From: Phaeoceros laevis
Taxonomy: Eukaryota; Anthocerotophyta; Anthocerotopsida; Notothyladales
DNA length: 64,000 nt
Assembly: GCA_049999765.1 (NCBI GenBank)
Contig: JBNGIQ010008762.1
Location: 1 to 64,000 of the forward strand
Direction of reading: 5' to 3'
Shown: one piece after another, positions 1 through 9,710 of the stretch
Numbering within the stretch: position 1 is the first letter of the stretch
Layout of the letters: every line of letters starts with the position of its first letter
Program-made: the position numbers and the translations under genes
Notes under the pieces: generated by a model
Told to the model about the DNA's origin: nothing
Database searches by the model: none
Seen by the model: only the letters and a program-made list of their open reading frames with translations

Positions 1-576
1 TGAAATTCAGTTTCAGTTTTGCATTCTTCACTTCGTGGATTCACACCTTGGTTTGGATTACCTTCCTCTTTGGGTGTTTTGTAAGAAGCTTTTGCCTCTA
101 GCACTTGATCAAGATGAATTATTTTGCCAACATGCAAATCAAAACGAAATTGTAACTTGCTGACACCGCCTTTGCCAATATGGCTCAAGTGCTCAACTCT
201 ACTTCGGGTCTCCTTCATTCTCTTCCTTGTGGGGTAATCCTGAGTTTCTTTAGCCAGCTTCTGAGCCTTTCGAACTGACGTGGCATGGCTTAATACTGAA
301 TAACGATGATCAAAATAGATTAGATTCTGTAAAAACTTAAGAACATATATCAACTGCGACAGAAATGAAAATTAAACATGAAGATTACCTTGATTCAGCT
401 GCAGCAGCTTTCAACAAGTTACACTTTTTATTATTCAACATTCTTCTCATCTTAGACTTGGCCCACTCGGTGGACCAAGAACCGCTAAAATGCTCCCTAG
501 CCCCCTCTATGATAATTTCAACTTGCCGGGACAGTATGGTGTTGAAAGCAGCCAAGCAATCAAGCTTGGCTCTCAC
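1..576 (-). CDS. Unrecognised gene, 3' part running off the left edge (two putative exons)
   Basis: On the minus strand a reading frame is open from about position 369 down to position 1, with no stop in about 120 codons. It runs off the window, so it must continue beyond it. The translation is hydrophilic and includes VRKAQKLAKETQDY, HIGKGGVSKLQFRFDLHVGK and LDQVLEAKASYKTPKEE. A second putative exon lies upstream at about 576 to 387, between an acceptor (GCAG at 580-577) and a donor (GTAATC at 386). It encodes KLDCLAAFNTILSRQVEI, EGAREHFSGSWSTEWAK and MRRMLNNKKCNLLKAAAAE. The two exons join in frame only if a weak acceptor near position 278 is used, so the junction is unresolved. I do not recognise the family. 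Evidence of coding is the long uninterrupted frame and natural amino-acid composition. Confidence 0.4.
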
Positions 577-956
577 CTGCACAACAATTCCGAAGCAGTT
601 CTTAAACAACAGTTCCCAAGCAGTTGTTAAACAGCAACTCCCATGCAGTTCCTAACTGCAGTTCCATGCAGCCTAAATAGTAGTTCACAAACAATTCCTA
701 AGCCGTTAGTAAGCTATGCAGTTGTAAAATAATTCCATCCAAGAGTCTATACACTTTCCATACTGGTTATTCTAGAGACCATATTAAGGTCTAGTAACAT
801 ATCAAGTTCACGACAAACACATGCAACTGATCAGAGATAGTCCAGTTAGGGCAGCTAGTTCTGGTTAGGCTGGTCGCTGACCTACAACCTGTGCAGCTGC
901 AATTTTTCTCCACGAGAACAAAAATGACATGAACTAAAATCTTTCTCATCACGCAC
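577..956. other. Non-coding stretch with degenerate cagttc-rich repeats
   Basis: No gene is seen here apart from possible further introns or exons of the left-edge gene. Positions 590-725 hold an irregular series of short units resembling cagttcc/caagcagttg, a degenerate tandem repeat. Confidence 0.3.
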
Positions 957-996
957 TTGATCCCTGAGCTACGACCTGCTCAGCTGCAATTTCTCT
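877..996 (+). repeat. Imperfect direct repeat pair of about 33 nt
   Basis: A segment at 877-909 (ctgacctacaacctg followed by cagctgcaattt) recurs with a few changes at 964-996. The starts are 87 nt apart. The second copy lies at the 5' limit of the LINE-like coding sequence, so the pair may reflect the insertion point or an older duplication. Confidence 0.4.
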
Positions 997-1801
997 GTTT
1001 GGTTATCGATAACCAAACAGCTATCATGTCTTTAACTAATATTTCTGCTCACCCAACTCAAGCCATATCTCTCCAAGCTAGGACCTCTCTCTATGCCTTC
1101 GCGCTAGCTCATCCGGAGGTTTCCCTTAATCTCCACTGGATTCTGGGCCATCATAACATCGAGGGTAATGAGCATGCAGATGTAATCGCCAAGGCGGCCA
1201 CTCTTCTTTCGATTTCCAGCGAAGACCACACCCTATTTGTGTCTAGAGCTTGGCAGCAAATTCATGCTGCAAGTCTACAGGAGTGGCGTTTGGGGTGGGA
1301 TGCCTCAACTAAGGCTTCTGCGCTTAAGAGAGTGGTGCTTGGTGGCCCTTCAGATTCTATGCTACAACGCCTTGGTCGACATGATTGTAAAATCTCATCA
1401 TTTTTCACCCAGCTTCGGATTGAGCATATGGCTATTGGGGCTTACTTTAAGAGATCCAACATTGCAGAGGATCCATTTTGCCGGAAATGCAGGTCTTGAG
1501 AAGAAACTCGTCAACACATCCTTGGCCAGTGTATGGTCACTCGCAACACATAGAACCAGATTTTTCAAGGCTCTTACTACAATATCTGCCAATTTCTAAC
1601 TGTTCCTGAACTCAGGGAAAAACTTCTCTCTTACTTCAAGGCGATTGGCGATTACTTATCTTAGGTTCATTGGCATAGCTATCTAGATTTGCTATTCTGT
1701 TTGCCCTAATCCTCTTTCTCTTGCGCTGTTTTTGATTCGAGTTCAAGTGTCATAGCCTCATGCCTGCATACGTCTAATGATAAATAAATAAATAAATAAA
1801 T
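957..1801 (+). mobile_element. 5'-truncated, decayed LINE (non-LTR retrotransposon) with RNase H domain
   Basis: The frame from 957 to 1499 encodes the C-terminal half of an RNase HI domain of the type fused to LINE reverse transcriptases. Visible are VIDNQTAIMSL and WILGHHNIEGNEHADVIAKA, the latter with the late His and Asp of the active site. It is followed by a Cys-rich tail, DPFCRKCR. An in-frame TGA at 1497-1499 interrupts the CCHC-like tail: the next codons read EETRQHILGQC, which completes a C-x2-C...H-x4-C pattern. A further TAG and a final TAG near 1662 follow. The element ends in a (TAAA)n tract at about 1780-1801, typical of LINE 3' ends. No reverse transcriptase is present, so the copy is 5'-truncated and inactive. 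Confidence 0.8.
1780..1801 (+). repeat. (TAAA)n tail
   Basis: About five tandem TAAA units close the LINE remnant. Such short A-rich repeats are the usual product of target-primed reverse transcription by L1/I-like elements. Confidence 0.7.
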
Positions 1802-2272
1802 TGCGAATCTAGTTAGTAGTCACGGTGTGCACGCCTTCCTTAAACATAGAAACGTGTCGTATAAGTCTCTAAAGAACGTTTCAACGAAAGCGCGTTTTGA
1901 GTTTCTTGGTAGCAAAAATATAAAGGGCAGTAGAACTTACAAGTAGCCAGTGGACGGTGAAGAAGATTGTGTGGACTTCATTTGCCAGAGGTGTGGTACG
2001 AAAGTACCCGTCAAGCACCTAAGAAACCCCCTTCACCAGCGGGCACTTGCTTCGGGCGAGCACACCCTAAAAGAGAGCTGCTCCCCTAAAAAATGCTCTT
2101 GAAAAAAAAAAAGAGAGCTGGGCAGGCAAATGAGTGATAACCGGGGCCACCGGCCAGCGGGTAACTAACTGCTGCTGATGCGAAGAAGTGCGGTTGAAGG
2201 TGGGCTTGCCTGCTGAGGCAAGCCTTCCCCGACCCGCACTTGTCGTCCTGAAGAAATCTCCCAGGTCAAGAA
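1802..2272. other. Intergenic sequence before the first gap
   Basis: This is upstream sequence of the first PPR gene. It contains an A-rich run near 2091-2111. A frame open on the plus strand from 2188 reaches the gap and may hold the N-terminal or targeting part of the PPR protein, but no ATG in that frame is visible. Confidence 0.3.
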
Positions 2273-2372
2273 NNNNNNNNNNNNNNNNNNNNNNNNNNNN
2301 NNNNNNNNNNNNNNNNNNNNNNNNNNNNNNNNNNNNNNNNNNNNNNNNNNNNNNNNNNNNNNNNNNNNNNNN
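2273..2372. other. Assembly gap (100 N)
   Basis: A run of exactly 100 undetermined bases, a conventional placeholder for a gap of unknown size. It falls in the 5' part of the first PPR gene. Confidence 0.99.
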
Positions 2373-4611
2373 GTTGGATACAGAGTTAGTGCATGTTCTG
2401 AAGGCAAATTGTGGAGTGAGCGGCGGGCTAAACGTAGGGAGTCCAGACAACGCTGGGAACGAGGAGAGAAGCTGTTCGGCTGGTGAAATTAGAAGACGGG
2501 CTGTTGAAGGGCGCAGGGTGGCTGAGAAAGGACAAGAGAATGTCCGTGACTTTGCAGTGGATCTGGCCAGTCACCAAGGAAAGCCTGTATCTACCGACAT
2601 GCTGTATCATGCTCTAAAGGAATGCATTGCAAAAAAAGATTTGGTTCTGGGCAGGGCTGTCCATGACCTTGCTGTGAGCAGCGGTTATGAGTCTAATGCG
2701 TTCGTGGGAAACCACATTATACGCATGTATGCTTCCAGTGGAAAATTGGTTGAGGCGTATGAAGTATTCCACAACCTCTCTAGTCCAGACGTGTTTGTTT
2801 GGGCTTCAATTATTTCAGCGCATGCTGAGCTTGGACAAGCTGAGCAGGCTATCAAGCTCTATCGGCAGATGAGGCATTCAGCTGTCAAACCTAATGAATA
2901 TGTATTTGTAGCCGTCCTGAAAGCTTGTGCCAGTGTAGGAGATTTAACAGCAGGAAGGCTGGTCCACTCTGATGTATCACACCGAGGATGTGAGTCTAAT
3001 GTTTTCGTTGGGAGTAGTTTGGTGAATATGTATGCCAAATGTGGAAGACTTCCGGATGCCCAGAAAGTGTTTGACCTTTTGGTGGTTAGAGATGTGGTGA
3101 CATGGAATGCTATGATAGCAGCGTACACTAGTCATGGCCATAGCTGTGAGGCCTTGAAACTTTATGGTAGGATGCAGCAAGATGGCAAGTTGTGCCCAGA
3201 TGATGTCACATACGTGGGCCTTTTAAAAGCCTGCGGCAGCTTAGGTGCAATTCAGGAGGGCAAGCAAATTCATGGCGAGATTTTGAAAAGGAGGATGGAA
3301 CTAGATATCTCGGTTGGGAGCAGCCTGGTGGACATGTATGCAAAGTGTGGGAGCCTGCCAGATGCACGCAGAGTATTTGACAGAATGCCTGTGAGGAATG
3401 TGGTCACATGGAGTGCAATGATTGCAGGATACGCTGAGCATGGGTTCGGTGAGGAAGCCATTAATCTGTACACACGTCTGGAACAGGAGGGCCTACTCTC
3501 AGCAGCGAACCATGTTACATTTCTAGGTGTGTTGAAAGCATGCAGCAGCATGGGAGCTGTTGACAAGGGCAAGAAAGTACACAGTCATGTTATAGAAAGG
3601 GGAATTGAAGCACACAAGCTACTTGGCACTGCTCTGGTGGATTTTTACGCCAAATGTGGGAGGCTGGGAGATGCCCAGAGGGTGTTCGATAGGTTGTCGA
3701 CCAGAGATGTAGTGACATGGAATGCACTGATCAATGGTTACGGGCAGCAGAATAATTGTAGGAAGGCTATTGAGTTCTTTGAAGAGATGCTAGTGCAGGG
3801 AATCGAGCCTGATGCTGCAACATTCCTCGCCCTACTTGTAGCATGCAGTCATGTGGGCTGGCAGAGTGAAGGCAGGCAGTACATGAAAAGCATGGTCGAA
3901 GAACATGGCATCACACCAGGAATCGAGCACTACACATGTATGGTGGATCTTTTGAGCCGCTCAGGATGCTTGGACGAAGCTCAGGCTTTGCTGCATGCAA
4001 TGCCTTTTGATCCCGACCACGCAGGCTGGATGGCTTTGCTGACTGCTTGCAAAGCTCAGGGCAATGTGGAGCTAGGAAGGAACTGCTTTGAACGACTGGT
4101 GCTGATGGATCCCAAGCAAGCTGCGGGATACGTCCTCATGGCCAACATATATGCAGATGCAGGAATGTGGGAGAGTGTCCATGAGATGGAGTCCATGCGG
4201 AAACGTGCAGGTGCCCAGAAGAAACCTGCTTTGGCGCTGATAGAAGTGGGCAGCATGGTACACAAATTCGTCATAGGAGACGAGAGGAGTGACACCACAG
4301 CGAAGCTGAGGAGCCTCAACGCAGTGCTGGTGGACGGGGACAAAAGCATCCAGGCCCACCCTGGGTCCGGTGAACCAGCAGAGGCCGCCCTGTGTGGGCA
4401 TGCTGAGAAACTGGCCATCGCCTTCGGTCTTCTCAACACGCCCAAGGGCCAAACTCTTCTGGTAACCAAAAACCTCCGAATGTGCAGTGACTGCCACACT
4501 GGCAGCAAGGCTATCTCCCAGATGGAAGGACGGGAAATCATAGTGAGAGATGCGCACTCTGTGCATCGTTTCAGGAACGGGTCATGTTCCTGCGAGGAGG
4601 ATGCGCGGTGA
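2373..4611 (+). CDS. PLS-class pentatricopeptide repeat protein with DYW-type deaminase domain (5' end in gap)
   Basis: PPR proteins of the PLS class bind organelle RNA one base per repeat, and those with a DYW domain deaminate C to U. Repeats appear in tandem from about 2600, including DVFVWASIISAHAELGQ, DVVTWNAMIAAY, NVVTWSAMIAGYAEHG and DVVTWNALINGYGQ, alternating with VHxxxxxxG L/S repeats. They are followed by E/E+ motifs (YTCMVDLLSRSGCLDEA, YVLMANIYADAGMW) and a deaminase-like domain. The zinc and catalytic signature is present: HAEK near 4399, CSDCH near 4482 and CSC near 4588. The protein ends EEDAR instead of the usual Asp-Tyr-Trp. The true start is hidden: the first in-frame ATG after the gap is at 2599, but in-frame sequence continues upstream into the gap. 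The stop is only 27 nt from the stop of the convergent gene. Target: chloroplast or mitochondrion, undecided. Confidence 0.93.
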
Positions 4612-4638
4612 CGTGGAGCGGACTCGCATCAGATTAAA

Positions 4639-6672
4639 TCAACCCAAGCTTGGTTCTTTGTACCGACTCTGGAAGGCAGCAGCGGCAGCTTCAGGGTCAG
4701 TGCCGGGATACATGAACTGGAAGAAGCCCCGGAGGTGCTGGTGCACATCCAGTAGGTGCTTGCTCGTCACTGCGGTGGCCATGGCCTCCATATCGGACAC
4801 GTGAGCCGCGGCCCCAGCGGCATTGTCGACCAGGTTCTGGTATCCACCGCGACGAGTGAGCCTGGTGAACATGAGCAGGGCGATGTCCATCCCATGCCTC
4901 CCTAGGATCTGCATCAGGTCGGGCCGGGCCGTGATGCTCCGAACGTCCTCGTTATAATTGGCCCACCGACTGGAATTCTTCTTCTCTCGCCGGATGTTGT
5001 GCCTCGGCTGCAAATCCTGCTTGGCCTGGAGCCTGGCGTACTCCACCATGGTGCGGCCCCAGATCTTGAAGCTGCGCGAAAGTGTGATACCTCCGCCTCG
5101 TCTCCTCCACCTCGGCAGCGTCCGGGCCGGGGCCTATCCTCGTCAGCTCCGACTCCAGGTTCGCACTGTCGGTCCGGAGCCCTGCCAGCTCCTGCTGCAG
5201 CGCGGCGAGACGGGCCCTCTTCTCCGCGAGCAGCGCGGTGCTGTCCTTGAGCTGCTGGTAGATGGGGTGAGGCGGAGGCGGCGGCCGCGCCCGGCGCTCC
5301 ACCAGCCTGGCCACCTCCGCCTCCGCCGTGCGCAGCAGGCGCAGCATGACGCTGCACAGGGCGTTGGGCGCGGTGTCGAATTCCGCCCACTGCTGTTGGT
5401 GCGGGTACATCCGCAGGCCTCTGTCCTCCCAGAGCTCCTGCATCACCTCGTTGAGCACCCGAAGCAGCCCCAGCTGGCACCGCCCCTTGGCCACCAGCTC
5501 CTCCACTTCCCGCACCAGCTTGGGGATCTGCCGCCGCCTCTCGCAGTAGGACGGGAACCTGGCGGTGTCGCCCCATTTGGCAGGGTGGATCACCAGAGCC
5601 GCGTTCTTTTGCTTGGCCCACCTGCTGGCCAGCTGCGTCTGGGTGGCGTTGGGGCAGAAGAAGTAGTCGTAGTCGCTGGCGCAGAAGGGAGGCAGGTGGT
5701 ACGCGCTCAGGAAGGCCTCGATCCGGGCCTTCACGTCCGGGTGGAACGGGATGTCCGCCACTCTGAAGGTCCTGTCGACTCCGGTGATGGACAACGTCTC
5801 GGTGTGCTCCGTGTAGAGCATCAGGCAGTTGAGATCCACGGACCGGGTGGTGGGGGAGATGGTGGTAGACTTGGAGAGGAGCGGCATGGGCCGTGTCGGG
5901 TTGGGAACAGGCACGAACCGTGGCGGCGGTTGTAGGAGCTCGAAGTGCAACCTCTCCTCGGCTTCGAAGCTCCGGGGCAGATCCTCCACCAGGAGGGGGT
6001 CGTATTGCTGGATCAACTGCCGAGCGTGCTCCCTCTCCTTGGCCATGGCCTCTCGCACTTCCCGCGGGAATCGGTCCATGGTTCTCCATCCGGTGGCCAA
6101 CCGACGCTCGTACGGCTCCGCGGGATCCACCTCACCGGGCTCGGGGTAAATCGCGCCTGGCACCGAGTCCGCGTCAGGCCAGTATACGGATTGGACGGTG
6201 TAGGCCTTCGATGGGAGGCTCCAGCCGTCGTAGACTTTCGTTGGCAGCCTCCCGGTGGCAGGAAGCCGCAGCGGCGATGGCGGCGGGCCTTGCAAGCGCA
6301 ATGCTTCGGCTCGCACGTCGTCTTGGTCCGGGGGCGGGTGCGGGGACAAGCTGAGCGTGGGACCGTCGAAAGATGGGCCGTAGAATTGGCCTCTGGGGAG
6401 AGGCGGCGGCGCCTTGAACATGTAGCAGAATTCCTGGGGGAAGTAGTCGGTGATGGTTGGGAGGCCGGCCACCCCTTGCGTTGGCTCCCAAATCGGCTGG
6501 GCCACCGGTGTCTTGGGATCGTACGTCCTGTAATTTTCCCCGATCTTCTCCAGGGGCAGGAAAAATCTGCTGTTCCTTATCACGACTTCGATGTCCCATA
6601 GGTCCCCCTTTAGATCATCCGCCGCTTCCCGGGCCGCTGCTGGCTTGCTGTTGTTTGGCCGTTTCGCAGGAC

Positions 6673-6719
<47 letters not shown>

Positions 6720-6763
6720 CCACTGCTTCGCTGCTTGGAACTTTTCTTTCCGCGGGGAGGCAT
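4639..6763 (-). CDS. Unrecognised GC-rich intronless gene with poly-Ser tract and apparent +1 frameshift
   Basis: An ATG at 6763 opens a frame of about 571 coherent codons, beginning with a basic segment, PRGKKSSKQRSSG, and a poly-Ser run coded by (AGC)n. A Pro-rich region with NYRTYDPKTP and DYFPQEFCYMFKAPP follows, then SAYHLPPFCASDYDYFFCP, and an Ala/Leu/Glu-rich coiled coil near residues 505-560 ending at RRRYHTF. There the frame must shift by one base near 5075. The second frame continues as RSFKIWGRTMVEYARLQAKQ, then ARPDLMQILGRHGMDIALLM, and stops at 4639, giving about 708 residues in total. The C-terminal half reads naturally, so I infer a sequencing indel or a recent frameshift rather than two genes. 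Codons are markedly GC-ending compared with the neighbouring PPR gene. The family is not recognised; long open frames on the other strand are a by-product of composition. Confidence 0.6.
6675..6718. repeat. (CTG)n trinucleotide repeat, about 14 units
   Basis: A pure CTG run, read as AGC on the minus strand, encodes the poly-Ser tract near residues 15-31 of the unrecognised gene. Such a run is expected to vary in length. Confidence 0.9.
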
Positions 6764-7425
6764 TTTGACAGCCGAGCGTCAGTTTTGCTAAATTCAGACG
6801 CAAAGATTGATCAGCCGTGATCCAGAATTGCGAATTTGGCTTCCATGATCAAACTTGCTCTCTTGTAACGAAACGTCATGATGTTAGACCAAGAAGGACA
6901 GGGTAAGACAGCTAACGACACGAGTGCTGCAAAAGCATGTAGTATAATTAAGGAATATGTACACTTCCTAAGTTTCTAGACTGAGTGGCCCTACACCACT
7001 TTTTTTGTTTCTTCTTATAGGTCCATCATCCTGTGAGTGGGATGTGCCTATGGCTACTAGATACTGTAGTACTCATCAAAGTGACTTTCTCCACTCCTGG
7101 ACCAGTACATAGTATATGCTGTGTGGAGAATACGACATTAAGGTCCTGATCGTATATACCATGCTTCCGCACAGACAACTCATCACATGTGGGTCGTCAT
7201 ATGGAAACTAATAAATGAGGACGCGTTCACCTCACCCACCTTACATAAAACCACACCTTCAAAGCAAAAGAATATGGGTCAATGCCTACACAAGACAGGC
7301 CACCGCACCATGCCTCATTGCCTGCCCTGACAAAGAATTCGCTGCTAAAAGAATGGAAAGCCAAGCCAAAACGAGTTTCCGTTTTTTCCCAGCTCTGTTT
7401 TCTCTCTTGTCACAATCTTATTTTC
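6764..7425. other. Intergenic, between the unrecognised gene and the IFRD gene
   Basis: This would be the upstream region of the minus-strand gene at 6763 and the 3' flank of the IFRD gene. No ORF or RNA gene is supported. Confidence 0.5.
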
Positions 7426-8730
7426 TCATCCAGCCCGGTAGCCGTCCTTGAAGGCCCGTCCTTGGTTCCTCGCTTGCGTTCTTGCTTTGCTGGAGACCGT
7501 CTTCAACATGTTTCTCTCACTCTTCTTCAATGGCGCTTCTCGAGGCACAAAGTTAAACACGTGATGTAGCAAGGGATTGTCCTGCATATGCCTCTGAAAC
7601 CCCTCAGCCAAGTACCTGCGCATGTAGTTTAACTGCACGGTCTGATTCCATGTATCGATCCTGAGGACATCACCGTGCTGAAGTTTCACCACACTCCCCT
7701 TGCATTGACAACCCCCCTCGATGCTGGACAGGAAAGTTCGGAAGGAGCTGGTGTTGATTTTGCATGCCCGCTCTTTCTTGGACTGCCGTGACTTACCCTC
7801 TGCAGCAGTCTCTTGCACCATCAAATTCTTCATCTGCTTCACAAGAGAAGACACTTCTTTACCATGAGCACCCTCTCCATCCTCACCTTCGCCTTCCAGG
7901 TCATCACGCACATCCTCGGGCAACTCTGCAGCCTGGAATAACAGGCCCACAGCCTCCCCGGCAGCCTTGCGTACCCCCAAGTCCTCGGCGTGGATCAAGA
8001 TGGTACTGAGAGCCGGAAGGCATGCCTGCACATAGTGCCCCACCCGGTAAGACGGCAGCGTGGTGAACAGGAGGCTCCAGCCAGCGATGGCAACGGCCCT
8101 AACTGCACCGGAGCCCTTTCCAGTTGAGGCAACCTGCCAGAACAGGTTAAAAATGCCTCCCTCCAAAACACAAGAGCCGCAAGGGGTCGCTGACTCCAAA
8201 TCCACATCACCCGAATGCACACCAACGAAGGACACGACCGCCAGGCAATCCAGGGCCGCCAACCGCGAGACCCCCGACTCGGAATTCCCCTTCACCAGTT
8301 TCAACAGAGGCCCCAAACTCTCCTCCACCAATGACTTGAACCCTATATTGCCGTTCCCAGATACCGTGATAGCCAGCAGGCCCAAAGCCCTGCAGGCCAG
8401 CCCTACCTCCGCAGACGAAGCTCCGCTCTTCTTAATGGACGCCACGAACCTGCTCACCAGAGTGTCGTACTTATCCTCCACAAATTCCACAATCAAAGTG
8501 GAGGTGAAGGCAGTGATGAGGCCCCGCAACCCGGCCTCCCTAGTACTGCCCCTCTTCTCGTACAGGGCATCGATGAATCCGTCCAGCTCCGAGTTCTCCT
8601 TGTCAAACAGATCATCCTCCGCGTCCAAGGAGAACATGGACGAAGTGCCCGTGGAGGAGATGGTACTCATGCTCTCGTTCTCGTCATCCGACTCCTCCGA
8701 CCTAGCCCGGTTGCCCTTCCTCCTCGCCAT
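7426..8730 (-). CDS. Interferon-related developmental regulator (IFRD) family protein
   Basis: This is an intronless 434-residue protein starting at ATG 8730. The N-terminus is basic then acidic (MARRKGNRARSEESDDENES). An Armadillo/HEAT-like IFRD domain follows from about residue 40 (ALYEKRGSTREAGLRGLI), with SRLAALDCLAVVSFVG and GVRKAAGEAVGLLF. It ends with the IFRD C-terminal domain (KINTSSFRTFLSSIEGG, LRIDTWNQTVQLNYMRRYL) and a basic tail. Animal IFRD1 acts as a transcriptional co-regulator with histone deacetylases, and recent work also links the family to ribosome quiescence; the plant role is largely undefined. Both signature domains are present and the length matches the family, so the family call is firm while function remains general. 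Confidence 0.92.
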   Translation of the reverse strand: MARRKGNRARSEESDDENESMSTISSTGTSSMFSLDAEDDLFDKENSELDGFIDALYEKRGSTREAGLRGLITAFTSTLIVEFVEDKYDTLVSRFVASIKKSGASSAEVGLACRALGLLAITVSGNGNIGFKSLVEESLGPLLKLVKGNSESGVSRLAALDCLAVVSFVGVHSGDVDLESATPCGSCVLEGGIFNLFWQVASTGKGSGAVRAVAIAGWSLLFTTLPSYRVGHYVQACLPALSTILIHAEDLGVRKAAGEAVGLLFQAAELPEDVRDDLEGEGEDGEGAHGKEVSSLVKQMKNLMVQETAAEGKSRQSKKERACKINTSSFRTFLSSIEGGCQCKGSVVKLQHGDVLRIDTWNQTVQLNYMRRYLAEGFQRHMQDNPLLHHVFNFVPREAPLKKSERNMLKTVSSKARTQARNQGRAFKDGYRAG

Positions 8731-9710
8731 TTCGCCTCACAACACACAATCTTCTCCGAGCAAGATGAGTAAAGAAAAACCCAAGCCGGCACACGAACAA
8801 TTAATCAGCGCACGATCACTCGCAAGCTGCGAGGCAGTGACCGTGCAACACCTTCCCAAGGTTACGTCCCTTGCTGCTCCCGCAAACAGTTCCCTCCACA
8901 ACAGCAACGGCACCGCGCGGCGGCAGCCCGGCACGCATCCACACACATAGCAACACGGCAGGCTCCGGCCATGAAATGTCTGAGAGTCTCTGGTTGCCGG
9001 GGAGCCAGCTACGTTCCGAGACGCGCCGCGAGGATGGATCACAGACAGGAGCAGCGAGGCATATGCTAAAGAAGACCTGTGGAACAGGAAGCAGAAGTTC
9101 CCGTCACAACTTGAGACTAGTCTCCAAAAGGGTCCAGACGGCAAATAAGAGCCAAAGCGATCCAGAGTCCAACTAGGAACCGCCGCGTGTCGGGACTGCT
9201 GCCTTGCCCCGCAGGTCACATCAAACAGCAGGAAGGTCCGAAGCCACGCTGCACCCGGCCCCGTCCGGGTCTAAATATGGTCCCGTGCAGCCCGACCCGT
9301 TGCATGCCTCACACGTCCCCGCTTCCAACTTCCAGCTCGAAGCAATGCTTCGCTTCCGCGTCCCTTCCCTACTAACGACACGTCCACAACCAGCAGAAAG
9401 GAAGTTTGACACTCTTTCGTTGCACAAACACCTGTAATCCTGAGGTGGAGAAACATGCACACGACTCCTCCACATCGAAATGGAACAGCCACTACTGATG
9501 GCCAGAACTAAAGCGTTGTCCTCAAAGTTCACCACAATCCTACAGAGGAGCAGCCCAGCGCCAGGTCATCACTGGCAATCGCAGCTGCCTGCGGCACCTT
9601 TCTTGAAGGAGGAGGGACAGTTTTTGCATGAACTCCACGCACTTGGTCACTTCCCAGGCCTCCTGAAATTCCTAGCCTGAACTAGCCTGAACAAGCTGCT
9701 CACAAGTTGC
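8731..9710. other. Intergenic, between IFRD and PII genes
   Basis: This is 5' flank of the IFRD gene and 3' flank of the PII gene, both on minus. No convincing coding frame is seen; the ORFs of 60-104 codons here lack coherent composition. Confidence 0.5.

Noticed and set aside
2178-2216. ATG at 2178 as start of the first PPR gene
   Set aside because: The frame from this ATG stops after 12 codons; the in-frame upstream codon at 2188 is GTG, so the true start is unresolved.
4958-5935. 325-codon plus-strand frame opposite the orphan gene
   Set aside because: Composition (Arg/Leu/Gln/His-rich, no structure) is typical of antisense frames in GC-rich coding DNA.
8060-8950. 296-codon plus-strand frame over the IFRD gene
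   Set aside because: It is antisense to a gene with two recognisable domains and has no coherent composition.
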